Of a DNA stretch of 64,000 nucleotides, positions 1 through 9,958 are shown in pieces. A program made the translations under genes and the position numbers. The stretch comes from Acholoe squamosa (lineage: Eukaryota; Annelida; Polychaeta; Phyllodocida; Polynoidae). Numbering within the stretch: the stretch's first letter is position 1; every line of letters begins with the position of its first letter. The notes under the pieces were generated by a model, which worked only from the letters and a program-made list of their open reading frames with translations, had not been told where the DNA came from and made no database searches. The DNA lies in contig OX439050.1 in assembly GCA_949317995.1 (NCBI GenBank), forward strand, positions 17,996,061-18,060,060, given 5' to 3'.

Positions 1-9
1 GCTAGACCA

Positions 10-2805
10 TTGTATGATCTACAGACACATCTCAAAGCATTTGTCTGGACAGAGGATGCAGATAATGCTTTCAAAACATTAAAGCATGCCCTCTGTACCA
101 ATGCTCTTCTCAGATATCCAAACTATGAGAAAGAGTTCAGTTTGGCAACTGATGCTTCCAATGTGAGTTTAGGAGCTGTACTCTCACAGAGAGATAATGA
201 AGGAGTGCTCAGACCAGTAGCCTTTGCAGGTAGAACCCTCTCCAAACATGAGAGAAATTACAATACCACAGAGAGAGAACTACTGGGAGTAGTGTATGGA
301 GTATTACACTTCAGACACTATCTAGAGACTAGACACTTCCAATTATACACAGACCATGCAGCCTTAATCCCATTATTAACCAATACAGGACTCACACATA
401 GATGGGCCAGATGGGCTCTAGACATACAGCAATTTTCATTCACCATCCAACACGTAAAAGGTGATGATAACACACCACCAGATGCTATGTCTAGAAGAGA
501 ATACCCAGACTCTGGACCCATGACTAACCCTCCACCCCCACCAAGGGGAGTTAGAGCAGCCAGTAGAACCAAGTTTGCAAAAGTAACAAAGAAAGTACCA
601 TTCAAAAGGGATGATCCACCCAACACCATTGAAAGGCCAGAGACACCCATTAGGGGTATCTTGAAGCAATCTACACACTATGTGTTTTGCCATTGTGAGA
701 GAGAATACTCACAACTCTTTCCAGAGAATGACTTCGAGCCTATTGAATTCTCATCACTCAATCAGATGCTGAAGGCAACTCCTAAGGAGCCACCCTTCAC
801 CCCACCTGACTCAGATGATGAAGATGCAGAAGACACAATATATGCTATTACTCAAGCAACTTCCAAATCAGTCAGATTCTTTGAACCAATGCAGGGAGAG
901 GAAACATCAAACCATTTGTGTCCTATGACCACACGCTCAAAGACTAGAGAAATGATTCAGGAGGGCACACCAAAACCCCCCACACAATCACAAACTATTC
1001 TAAATGAGAAAAAGGTCACAGGAAACAAACCTACCAAAACCCCACCTGCCAGGAAAAATGTCACAAAAGACACTGCATCTACTAAGTCAAAGAACTCTGA
1101 GACAAAGAAGAATGACAAAAAGCAAATTGTGCCTTTAAAGAAAAAGGTTGCCACTCCCATCAATGCGAGAATAGGCCCTCCAAAGGAGCCTACACACCAA
1201 AACAAGAGTGACACACCCCAACAAAAGGCACAAGATAGGCCAATACTCGATGAAAAAGAAAAAGAAAGAGACAGAATAAAACAACATGTGCTAGATATAA
1301 ATCAATTACTGGATCAGATCCCCGACACATCCATCTCAGGTACAAACCTTGGCTTGGAACAAAGGAAGGACAAGGAACTATTGCCCCTCATACAATATCT
1401 TGAGGATGGGACCTTGCCTGCACCAAAAGCACAAGGAAATAGAATCATCAACCAAGGCCAGACATACACCTTGGTAAATGGTACATTAGTCCATATATGC
1501 CCCATAAATTGGAGAAAAACCAATACTGTACCACTTCAAATTGTTATACCACAGCAATGGGTAACAAGTACACTACAGTATTTCCATGACTCACCTACTG
1601 GCGGCCATCTTGGTTCAAGTAGAATGCTGTCAGCACTCCGACCTAGGGTATATTGGAAGTCTATGCTAGCAGACACAACAAAATATGTTTCCACCTGCCA
1701 CACATGCCTCACAGCAAAAAGGCAAGTACACTCACACAAAACACCAATGACAGTGAGAGAGTACATGGCTTCACCAATGAAGTTCCTAAACCTCGACGCG
1801 GTGGGACCACTTCCCACAACGGCCAGGGGGAACAAACATATACAAGTCTGCATAGATTATGCTACCAGATATGCAACAGCTTGGGCTACTACTGACTTAA
1901 AAGCTGAAACAACAGCAGCAGAGTTCTACAAGAATATAATTTGTCATCATGGAACACCAGCCACTCTTCAAACAGACAATGGAACATGTTATACAGGTGC
2001 AAAGTTCACAAAGTTAACTAAACACCTCAAGATCAAACATAAATTCTCCTCACCATACAGGCCACAATCAAATGGGCTTGTAGAGAGATTCAATGCTAGC
2101 ATTGGCACAGCGCTCAGAGCATTCTGCTCAAAGCACCAAAACAATTGGGATTCATTTATTGAACCCATAACCTTTGCATTAAACAACACTGAATCCCAAA
2201 CCACAGGATTCACCCCTTTCTTCCTACTCCATGGAAGAAACCCAGCCACCCCAATGGACTTAGGGCTGGGAATACAGGAAGACATATCCACCGTAGCAGA
2301 CCATGTAGCTAACATGATAACAAATCAAGATACCTCTAGGAGGAAAGCTATAGAAAGGGTCGCCAAGCTACAAAAGGAAAGGAAGGATAGATATGATAAG
2401 AAACTTACACCACAGGAAATCAAGGTCACCGACATGGTGTACCTAAACATACCAAGAATCCTGACCAACACAGAGTGTAAGAAACTTCAACCCCTTTTTA
2501 TGGGACCATATGTTGTAGTAGATAGACCTAGTTCGACAAATGCCAAACTCAAAAACTTGGACACCAATCTATTGGTGGCCAGACCAGTGCACATAGACAG
2601 ACTGAAAAAGGTTGTGGCTGTCAGAAACAATGAATTTGCACACAGGCTTATTCCACATGAGGCCAAATACTACAACAAAATTGTAAGGAACAAAAATGAT
2701 ATCACCCTTACAAGAGAAACCACAGGCATAGGCCCTATCAAGCCTAGGCCTGCACACCACATACTAAGAAAAACATCTAGGTGTGGTGCAGTTTCAAGAA
2801 ATTAG
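10..2805 (+). CDS. pol: Gypsy pol, C-terminal part: RNase H, linker, integrase
   Basis: This is the C-terminal 931 residues of a Gypsy polyprotein. RNase H spans about residues 10-165, with ATDAS, the Glu of TTERELL and YTDHAAL. Residues about 165-440 are a low-complexity linker rich in Pro, Lys and Thr, which is long for this junction. The integrase zinc finger follows at about 520-585 (H..H, then CHTC). The catalytic core has Asp in LDAVGPLP, Asp in QTDNGT and Glu in LVERFN, with the last two spaced D-X35-E. A GPY/F module (FMGPYVVVD) lies near residue 830. Integrase inserts the DNA copy into host chromatin, and the GPY/F module often affects target choice. The true start is upstream of the window. 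Confidence 0.93.
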   Translation: MYDLQTHLKAFVWTEDADNAFKTLKHALCTNALLRYPNYEKEFSLATDASNVSLGAVLSQRDNEGVLRPVAFAGRTLSKHERNYNTTERELLGVVYGVLHFRHYLETRHFQLYTDHAALIPLLTNTGLTHRWARWALDIQQFSFTIQHVKGDDNTPPDAMSRREYPDSGPMTNPPPPPRGVRAASRTKFAKVTKKVPFKRDDPPNTIERPETPIRGILKQSTHYVFCHCEREYSQLFPENDFEPIEFSSLNQMLKATPKEPPFTPPDSDDEDAEDTIYAITQATSKSVRFFEPMQGEETSNHLCPMTTRSKTREMIQEGTPKPPTQSQTILNEKKVTGNKPTKTPPARKNVTKDTASTKSKNSETKKNDKKQIVPLKKKVATPINARIGPPKEPTHQNKSDTPQQKAQDRPILDEKEKERDRIKQHVLDINQLLDQIPDTSISGTNLGLEQRKDKELLPLIQYLEDGTLPAPKAQGNRIINQGQTYTLVNGTLVHICPINWRKTNTVPLQIVIPQQWVTSTLQYFHDSPTGGHLGSSRMLSALRPRVYWKSMLADTTKYVSTCHTCLTAKRQVHSHKTPMTVREYMASPMKFLNLDAVGPLPTTARGNKHIQVCIDYATRYATAWATTDLKAETTAAEFYKNIICHHGTPATLQTDNGTCYTGAKFTKLTKHLKIKHKFSSPYRPQSNGLVERFNASIGTALRAFCSKHQNNWDSFIEPITFALNNTESQTTGFTPFFLLHGRNPATPMDLGLGIQEDISTVADHVANMITNQDTSRRKAIERVAKLQKERKDRYDKKLTPQEIKVTDMVYLNIPRILTNTECKKLQPLFMGPYVVVDRPSSTNAKLKNLDTNLLVARPVHIDRLKKVVAVRNNEFAHRLIPHEAKYYNKIVRNKNDITLTRETTGIGPIKPRPAHHILRKTSRCGAVSRN

Positions 2806-3615
2806 AAACAGATTGAGATACCAAAAGAACATAAGATTTTCAAAATGTATTACAAATTCTCTTCATCCACACATAAGACATGTGTGACTGATAATGAATT
2901 ACTTATATGTATATAAAGCCAATCAAATTTGTAAATATATCAGTAGGTTATTGCCTCTGAATGGTCAAAGTCTGGGACCCTCCAAGTAAAGCAGACATGA
3001 AGTCTAAGAAGAGTAAGGGTAACACAATGGAGTGTCTAAAGCCTAATCCCCACATGAAAGAGCGCGCTATGCCAACACAGCAGTCTTTAGAGATCAATTG
3101 ACCTTACAAGCTACCCTCAGACAACTGTCTAGACGGTCATGAATGGCTGTCCTGGATGACAGGAGGAGCTAATTACCAGTACACAGATTATACAATAGAG
3201 CCCCACAGTTGCAGACACTGGAGATTAGGTGCACTGACTCCAGAGAAACAATACCATGCCCACAGTGGATGTGGGTAGGGTAGGCTACATAAGAAGCACT
3301 GTGGACCATAGCCCACCATCAGTCTTCATCCAGCTGCAGTCTGGAACACAAGTCTACAGGACCCCACTTGGGAATTAGCCAGCCCACTTCTCCATTAGGA
3401 GAGACTGCACTAGGATAAAGAACACATCTACTTCACCTTCAACCTGACCTTACCATTTACTGGTCAATCTCTATAGACTCACCGGACATATTGCCAAGAC
3501 AGCTCAATCTTGCAAAGGTACAGTTTGAACCACTTCATTTAAAGTGTTACACCATACACTTAGACTTTACCAGCACCAAATCACTACAAATTTGACAAGA
3601 CTTTAAACAGCAAAC
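2806..3615 (+). other. Non-coding interval between pol and env
   Basis: About 800 bases separate the integrase stop from the first env-like methionine, and no long frame is present. The interval holds one canonical TATA plus initiator pair (about 2912-2942). A weaker pair has ACATAAG near 3287 and TCAGTC at 3319. It could be a leader or internal promoter for an env transcript, or a splice-acceptor region. I cannot exclude that part of it is LTR-derived. Confidence 0.5.
2908..2946 (+). promoter_or_regulatory. Core promoter-like TATA box and initiator before env
   Basis: TATATAAAG lies at about 2910-2918 and an initiator-like TATCAGTA lies at 2938-2945. The spacing from TATAAA to the initiator A is about 30 bases, as in animal core promoters. 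The LTR promoter at 57672-57704 in the other Gypsy element shows the same TCAGT initiator and spacing. Internal promoters that drive env are known in spumaviruses. Its use here is inference. Confidence 0.45.
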
Positions 3616-6260
3616 TTGCTTTACACAAGCACCATGGGGAGACTGAGAGTTTCACCCATACTGCTAACTATGCTGTTATTATATACTATAGAACCACTTA
3701 CTGCAGGTTATACACCTGTGGTGAGACAAAACATAGGAGTAGTATTCAAACCTAGCCCTCAACCATTGGTCAATGGACATACAACCACAACACTATTGTT
3801 AGCTATCCCCTACAAGATACCTCGGGCACCCGTTACCCAAGGATCCATAAGGGATAGAATACTCCATTTGACCACTCCTACTCTACAAGATCATACCTCT
3901 GGCCAAATTATCCAACAAGCTAAGGAGCTAGACACCTTGCTGGAAATTGCAGACAAGGAGATAAATGAAACACTAGCCTCCATCAAATTGTTCCTATCCA
4001 ACCCCATAAACACATTGGACAAGGCCAAAAGAGAGGCCATACTGGGTTTTCTAGCACCCCTGTTTCGCGGTGTGCTAGGTCTAGCCACAGTAGAAGATGT
4101 AAACCAAGTAATGGGACAGCTCAAGAACATAGATGAAATACTAAGAAAATTTGCTAAACAAGATCAGGAAGCAGCTAGTCTCATTGAAAAGATCACAGAC
4201 AGACAAGATAAGTTTGTTAAAACATACATCCAAGATAAGAAGGTACTGGACAGCACAATCAACACCATAGGTGACACCGTCAACCTGTGGGCCTCTAACA
4301 TGTCCAGGTCACTTGACTCATATTCAAGGCACGAGAAAACTCAAAGGGAGAAAATGCAAGTATTAAATGATGCACTAATTATCATAGCAGCAAGAATGAA
4401 TACAGTTCAATCACTGCAAAGGACAAATGCAGCCCTGAGGATGCTATCATCAGGAATCCTAACCCCTGATATAGTACCACCCTCAGACCTTGCTAGATAC
4501 TTAATTGACATTAATAACAAACTTAGGATCACACACCCTGGAGCACAAGTCGCAATTAATGACTTAGATTTCTATTATTCACAGAAGCTGACCTCATACA
4601 CTTACTCAGCTCACCATATATATATATTCATCTGGACATTATAATTCAATCTACCACCTCAACCTTCAAACTGTACCAAATGATTACATCACCCATGCCT
4701 ATAGACACACAGGAGACCCCCACCAGAGGAGTCACCAAATTACAAACCACGACTGAGTTTCTAGCAGTATCTTACGATGAATCATTATTTATCGAATTGG
4801 ACTCAGCAGATATGCAGGCATGTGAAGGTACTACAGTAAAGGTATGCAGAGATGTAAATGGTAGAATCTATAAACACAGGCCTACATGCCCTGTAGCCAT
4901 TTTTACTAACCAGGCTCAACAGATTAAGGAACATTGCAAGTTTACAGTTTCACCACTGCAAGCACCTACCACCCATGCTATTTCCATTTCTGAAGATGAG
5001 TATCTGGTCACTACTAATGAACCCCATTACTTTATCAACTGCCATGGTAAAACGTCTGAAACTCGAAAAGCCCAGTCCTACTCAATCATAGGTGTACCCT
5101 GTGGGTGCACGATCAGTGTAGGAGAATTTTCTCTTCCGAACACAAGGTTGCCCTGTAACTCAACCTTATCATTTCATTACATTCTCAAGACAATTAATTT
5201 ACCATTCATGGCAGCACTTAACAAAATTTCTGAAACCAAACCAGATGAAAGAGAGAATCTTCCAAATTTCCCAGTAGTGAACCTTTCTAGAACCTTAGAA
5301 AAACTACAGGAAAATCCAATCATGGATGATATTACTCAACTAAATTTAGAGCCCTTTGCCAAAACAGTATTAAAAGATGCCTCCAACCTTAATAAGGAAA
5401 TGGAAACGCGCTACGAGGAATCATACCTACGTCGGGTTACAGAGCATCCAATCTTCCAAAGCTTAGCACTCATCCTAGGGATATCAGCTCACATTTTTAT
5501 AGTATACATACTACTCAAATTATACAGACTAGGAGGGACTGTAGCCTACCTGCCTACAGCCAAAGCATTCAGACTAGTCACCGAGCTGCCCCTACACAAA
5601 TTGCTCCCAGATAAGAATCCTACCAAATTAACCCCTACAGAGGAAACCCACACCCCTTTCCTCACAATTCAGGAAACCCACACCCTGATAATTGCTATAT
5701 TATTCACCCTGACCATCTACTCAGCCTACAGAATAATGAAGTACCTTAAGAAATTTGCACAGACACACTGTGGCAAGAAAAATGTGGCCAAGCGCACAAA
5801 CCCCACAATATATTTTAAAATATATTGTGGAGACTCAAACTTCGCGCTACCCTTGAGGCCAATACCACATGAATTTGATGAGATTAAGTCAGCAGCTGCC
5901 CCTACCTATAAGGATATAGTGGTTAAAACCTTCCCACTACCTAAGGCTATATTTACCTGGAATGGACCAGCAGTTATAACAACACAGAGAGGAGAATTTG
6001 CTTATCACCTCCCTCAGGTGATACACCTACCTTGGCGCACTAGGTTCAGTACTATACCAGCCCTTAAAAACAAAGGACTGTACTACTCCATGCTTCTCCA
6101 GAATGATTGTGGCACCAGCCCGGTGACCATGACAGCACTGGAAAATACAACAGATATAATTATTGACGAACAACAGGAGGAGACCGCAAGGTCAAACATG
6201 CAGACTATTGCTAATTTTCTAAACCACCAGCCCTCCCCGGTGACTGTGGAAACAGCCTAG
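3616..6260 (+). pseudogene. env: env-like region (baculovirus F-like membrane fusion protein)
   Basis: The region begins with a hydrophobic signal-like segment (TMLLLYTIEPLTAG). A hydrophobic, Gly-containing stretch follows near 4045-4100 (FLAPLFRGVLGLAT), then a Gln/Lys/Asp-rich heptad-like helix. This order resembles the fusion peptide and heptad repeat of baculovirus F proteins and errantivirus Env. A Cys-rich ectodomain follows, and a transmembrane segment lies near 5455-5530. More hydrophobic sequence lies near 5670-5740. The region looks broken, with about one break. The family match rests on layout and composition, not on an alignment. Confidence 0.7.
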
Positions 6261-6346
6261 ACTGCCCACAGCCTAGGCTGCCCCCAGTCCACCACCAGGA
6301 GACAACACATCAGAGACAGTATTCAGAACTTTTCGGACAATTTGCC

Positions 6347-6362
6347 GGCCCTGAAAAGGGCC
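6347..6362 (-). terminator. Histone-type mRNA 3' stem-loop
   Basis: On the minus strand the 16 bases read GGCCCTTTTCAGGGCC. They fit the metazoan replication-dependent histone stem-loop pattern GGYYYTTYTNARRRCC at every position, and are preceded by CCCAAA as in histone mRNAs. A purine run (GAAAAG) starts about 12 bases past the stem, where the U7 snRNA-binding element normally lies. The stem-loop starts 47 bases after the stop of the minus-strand ORF at 6410-6889. In histone genes this element replaces the poly(A) tail and ties mRNA level to S phase. Function here is inferred. Confidence 0.6.
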
Positions 6363-6409
6363 TTTGGGATGGCGGGTTTTTACACCCTAGGTTTCAGTCA
6401 GTCGGGATC

Positions 6410-6889
6410 CTACCACAGATCCTCGGGTTCAACATCAATGGGAGAGTCCGAGTCCGAGTCCGAGCCATACATATGGCCGTGATCCTGCTCCCACTCAACG
6501 AGCCGGGCCTCCAGCATCCCCAGTCCATACTCGGCAGCCGTGGATGGATCCCCGGATGCCGCAAGATCGAGGAGGGACGCCGCCAACAGATAATCCCATA
6601 GCACTCGCTCCCGCGGCCCTAAGTTATAGTCCATGGGCCAGAAACCCATATTACCCAAGGCCCTAGTCAGAAGGGCCACAGTGGCCCCCCGACGCAAGGC
6701 TGAGCCTAAGAAATAGTGGCAGGAGTAATTACAGACCATCACATCACCATGCTCAATGATCTCCTTGAAATTCCTCACTATGTACCCATAATGGATGGTC
6801 TGGTTAGACTCAACCCGGGCCCTAACTGGACTCCCCACCTCCATCACCTGGGGGACAGGCAAAGCAAAGAGAGCTTGTAGATGGGCCAT
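6410..6889 (-). CDS. Intronless antisense ORF, 159 aa, acidic C-terminus, unknown function
   Basis: The frame could begin at 7060. I prefer the methionine at 6889 because it sits in a strong start context (ACCATGG) and lies just downstream of a TATA/initiator pair. The protein begins MAHLQALFALPVPQV. It has a mixed central region with Cys and His (MVCNYSCHYFLG) and a Leu-rich helix. It ends in an acidic tail with an SDSDSDS run. I see no known domain. It is convergent with env, and its stop is followed by a histone-type stem-loop. It may be an accessory gene of the Gypsy element (antisense ORFs are known in some LTR elements) or an inserted host-derived cassette. It is not a histone by sequence. 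Confidence 0.6.
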   Translation of the reverse strand: MAHLQALFALPVPQVMEVGSPVRARVESNQTIHYGYIVRNFKEIIEHGDVMVCNYSCHYFLGSALRRGATVALLTRALGNMGFWPMDYNLGPRERVLWDYLLAASLLDLAASGDPSTAAEYGLGMLEARLVEWEQDHGHMYGSDSDSDSPIDVEPEDLW

Positions 6890-6917
6890 GGTACTACAGC
6901 AGTGATTTCCAGAGAGG

Positions 6918-6953
6918 AACTGATACTCCAATACCAGCCACACACTCCTTAAA
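6918..6953 (-). promoter_or_regulatory. TATA-like box and initiator for the antisense ORF
   Basis: On the minus strand TTTAAG (6953-6948) lies about 32 bases before the A of an initiator-like TATCAGTTC (TCAGTT at 6923-6918). This would give a 5' leader of about 32 bases before the methionine at 6889. A short leader, an intronless frame and a stem-loop close to the stop match the usual histone gene layout. The TATA variant is weak and no transcript data are available. Confidence 0.4.
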
Positions 6954-7090
6954 TGGACACACACACACCCCCCCCACCCTGAACTGTCCACTGACACCAA
7001 GCTAGGCACTGCCACAGACACATGCCAGAATCTGGCACCTAACACCTCAAGTGCCACCACTGCATGAGCACACCAGGGGGAGACTCACAT

Positions 7091-7690
7091 CTCACTCCTG
7101 ACACACCTCCACTGTCAATGAAATTATCAAAGTATTAGAAAAAAAAAAAAATACACAGCCACTTGTTGATGTATAATATGAAAATCTATGGTATTCTCAC
7201 AAAGTCGATGATTAATGCGCGCATGTACGCGCAGAATTGCGAAATTGCAAATTACAAATTGTAAATTGTACAAATCTAACATTAATATACATGAATGCAG
7301 GTAGATAACTAAAACAAGTTTTTGTACCCACTAGCACTTGTATACTATACCAAGGTTTACTTAAAGTAACACACTTTAGGTACCCAAGAAAATTGTTGGA
7401 AAAATGAATGAAAAAAAAAAAAAAAAAAAATTGTTGAGAAAATGGTTGACATAAAACATGTTTACTTAAGATACTCACCAAATAATCTCTTCCAGGGACA
7501 CATACTCAAGAAGGCTAGGGAAAAGTCAATTAAGCAGCGGCCCACTGCTGAAATTGCCAATTAATACACCCATATAGCAAAATCAATGAGTAACTCAGAG
7601 ACAAACAAGCCTATTGTACATGAAGTACTTTGTTTTTCCGGCCCTCGGAAAAATTTGTCTCAAATCCCAAAAATTGTATAGTGTAAAATA
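7091..7690. other. AT-rich interval, no gene seen
   Basis: The interval holds two A-rich runs (about 7137-7151 and a ~20-base A run near 7411-7430) and scattered AT-rich sequence. It may contain the 3' LTR of the Gypsy element, but I have no second copy to define it. Confidence 0.5.
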
Positions 7691-7950
7691 GATTGTACGC
7701 TCGTACCCAATTTGCACACTAAAATTGTATGTTTGCACACCAGATTGTACGCTTGTACCCAATTTGCACACTAAAATTGTATGTTTGCACACCAGATTGT
7801 ACGCTTGTACCCAATTTGCACACTAAAATTGTATGTTTGCACACTAGATTGTAAGTTTGTATCCAATTTACACACTTGAATTGTATGTTGCACATTATAC
7901 GGTATGTCTGTACCCAATTCATACACTGAAATCAGATTTTTTTTTTAGAA
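7691..7950. repeat. Minisatellite, 52-bp unit, about 5 copies
   Basis: Units beginning GATTGTACGC recur at 7691, 7743, 7795 and 7847, an exact 52-base period, and decay after that. Each unit contains CCCAATTTGCACACT and AAAATTGTATGTTTGCAC. Confidence 0.9.
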
Positions 7951-7980
7951 ATCAACATTTCTATGTGTATCCAAGCTGTA

Positions 7981-8270
7981 CGCAAAATTATATATGTACA
8001 TACAGAAACTATCAATTGAACGCAAAATTATATATTTGCACACTAAAATTGCCAAATGTACGCGAAATTATATATTTGCACACTAAAATTGTCAAATGTA
8101 CGCGAAAATTATATATTTGCACACTAAAATTGTCAAATATACGCGAAAATTATATATTTGCACACTTAAATTGCCAAATGTACGCAAAAATTATATATTT
8201 GCATACTGAAATTGTCAATTGAACGCAATTACACGCGAAATTGTAAATTTGCACACTAAAAATTGTCATT
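7981..8270. repeat. Minisatellite, 40-41-bp unit, about 7 copies
   Basis: Units beginning CGCAAAATTATATAT or CGCGAAATTATATAT recur at 7981, 8021, 8061, 8101, 8142 and 8183. They share TTTGCACACTAAAATTG with the adjoining 52-bp array, so the two arrays probably descend from one another. Confidence 0.88.
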
Positions 8271-8629
8271 TATGTTCAATTTGCACGCTAAATTGAACAT
8301 TGAATGCCAAAATGGCACACTATTTGCCAAATTGTATGTTGTACATAAAAATGGAAAACTGTACCCAAAATTGATGTTACATAAGCAAATAAGCTCAGGT
8401 ATGGTAAGATATAGAAACTCGGAAATGTACTTATACCCAGGAGAAAATTGTTTATACTGACAAAGCTCTACCACAAAAATTGCATTTGAAGCACTCCCCA
8501 TCACTTCAAATCCTCCTACAAACAGTATATAACTCCAAAATAAGGTAAAAATTGTATAAATTGTACATTCCCTCGGCGAAATGACGGAGTTTCGCATTCT
8601 CTCGGGGGAGAGGGAGTATCCTATGATAT

Positions 8630-9958
8630 ACCATTTTATTATTCCATAAATTGTAACATATTTTGTATTAATCAAAGGATATCTATGAAATTAATACATA
8701 GGTTGGTTCTAAGAGCTATAAGAGCGCTCAAACTTTGTATAAGAGCGTTCATGCCCCACTGCACACCAGCCAGGTCATTTACAAACACTCTCTCTGACAT
8801 CAAAGGCTCCGACCTAATGGTTCACTGCACAATATAATAAAAATGAGGGTCTCAGTGTGCGACCTCATGGTTCAATGCACAAATTAATAACTTGTAAGTG
8901 AATGCAACCGGCCGTCACGGGTGCCTGAGCACCGCTGACGCCGTCATGAGTGTCTGAGCACTCTAATGACTGAACAATGGGTTACATAAGCACGACGCCA
9001 TAACCTTCCGGTCGCTCTAGCGTCGCTCCTGAGCGAGCTAGGTCAAATATCAAAGCCCATAATTAGACGGTCAAAATGAGCCCAAGATCAAGGCGGAACT
9101 CCCATTATTAAGGAAGTTATGCCATGGAGACTGAAAGGAGCTCCGAGTTCCCTACAGACAAACCGGCGGGAGTTACGCGCCTATCCAACGGGCATTATAA
9201 ACTTGACATATTCAACTCCGCGCATGCGCGAAATGGCAGTTATAAACGCATAAACGACCGAGATATGAGGGTCTGAAGTTGCAGAACCGACCAAGACAAT
9301 GGGGGACACAGCGGCGCCCATGGGGGTCCTTTGTCCCCCTGTGACACTTGAAAGACTCCCCTCAAACAATTGTAGAGTTAGGCAGATGCTGCTGGCTCCA
9401 GTCAGTCTGGAGGTGCTTTTCCAAGATTTGCTACAAATAGCCTGTCTGCACCTCCAGGAGGACAGAACACCAAGAACCACTCCAGAGGTAACATCTCCAG
9501 TCATCTCCTGCTACCTGCTATACCACTGCACTATGGTGAAACTATGCTAGACAGGCATTGGTTTCCATCATTAGTGGCCAGAGGCTATCTTCCTCAAGAC
9601 ATCCACCAGAGGGTAAAGTTATTCATTATTACATTAAGCAGCAGGCCAGGAGCTAGGTGTGGGAACCCACCTAGAACTATGCTGGACATTGTATTATTGT
9701 TACCTCACAGGTGGAGTGGAACAGAACATTATACTTTATAAATTACTGTATATTTACTGTATGTACAAATTACCTACATACTAACTACTGTATGATTGAT
9801 ATTTCTTACATGTTGCCTAAAGCTGAATAAACCAGTGATAACTGGAAATAACACTATTTATTGAGAGCTTAATGTATTTACTCCATACACCACTAGTCAT
9901 ATGATATTTCTCATATGACAACTTGATCATGCACAATTACTAGTATGACATAAGGCTA
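8630..9958. repeat. 1.33-kb interspersed repeat, copy 1 (possible solo LTR)
   Basis: Nearly the whole stretch recurs at 41452-42789 in the same orientation with roughly 10 percent differences by eye. It begins ATACCATTTTATTA and ends near AATTACTAGTATGACA. A poly(A) signal (GAATAAACC at about 9825) lies some 130 bases from the right end. The length, single poly(A) signal and lack of coding would suit a solo LTR of a large retroelement, but clear TG...CA ends and target duplications are not convincing. No protein is encoded. Confidence 0.75.

Larger units (their letters stand above)
1..7090 (+). mobile_element. Ty3/Gypsy-type LTR element with env-like region, 5' part outside window
   Basis: The parts run in the order RNase H, long linker, integrase, a non-coding gap, an env-like region and a 3' region. 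The gag, protease and most of the reverse transcriptase lie outside the window. The integrase DDE residues and the GPY/F module place it in Ty3/Gypsy. The env position after integrase resembles errantivirus-like elements. I could not find a second LTR copy, so the right edge is a guess: a purine run (AGGGGGAGA) near 7074-7082 could be the polypurine tract just before a 3' LTR. The pol part reads open and the env part appears to have about one break. It is a fossil or near-fossil copy of moderate age. Confidence 0.85.

Noticed and set aside
6890-7060. N-terminal extension of the antisense ORF to 216 residues
   Set aside because: The extension covers the TATA/initiator region and a C/A-rich tract with a weak start context. 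The methionine at 6889 fits better.
8630-9958. Calling the 1.33-kb repeat a definite solo LTR
   Set aside because: Convincing TG...CA ends and target duplications are missing in both copies, so only the repeat itself is claimed.
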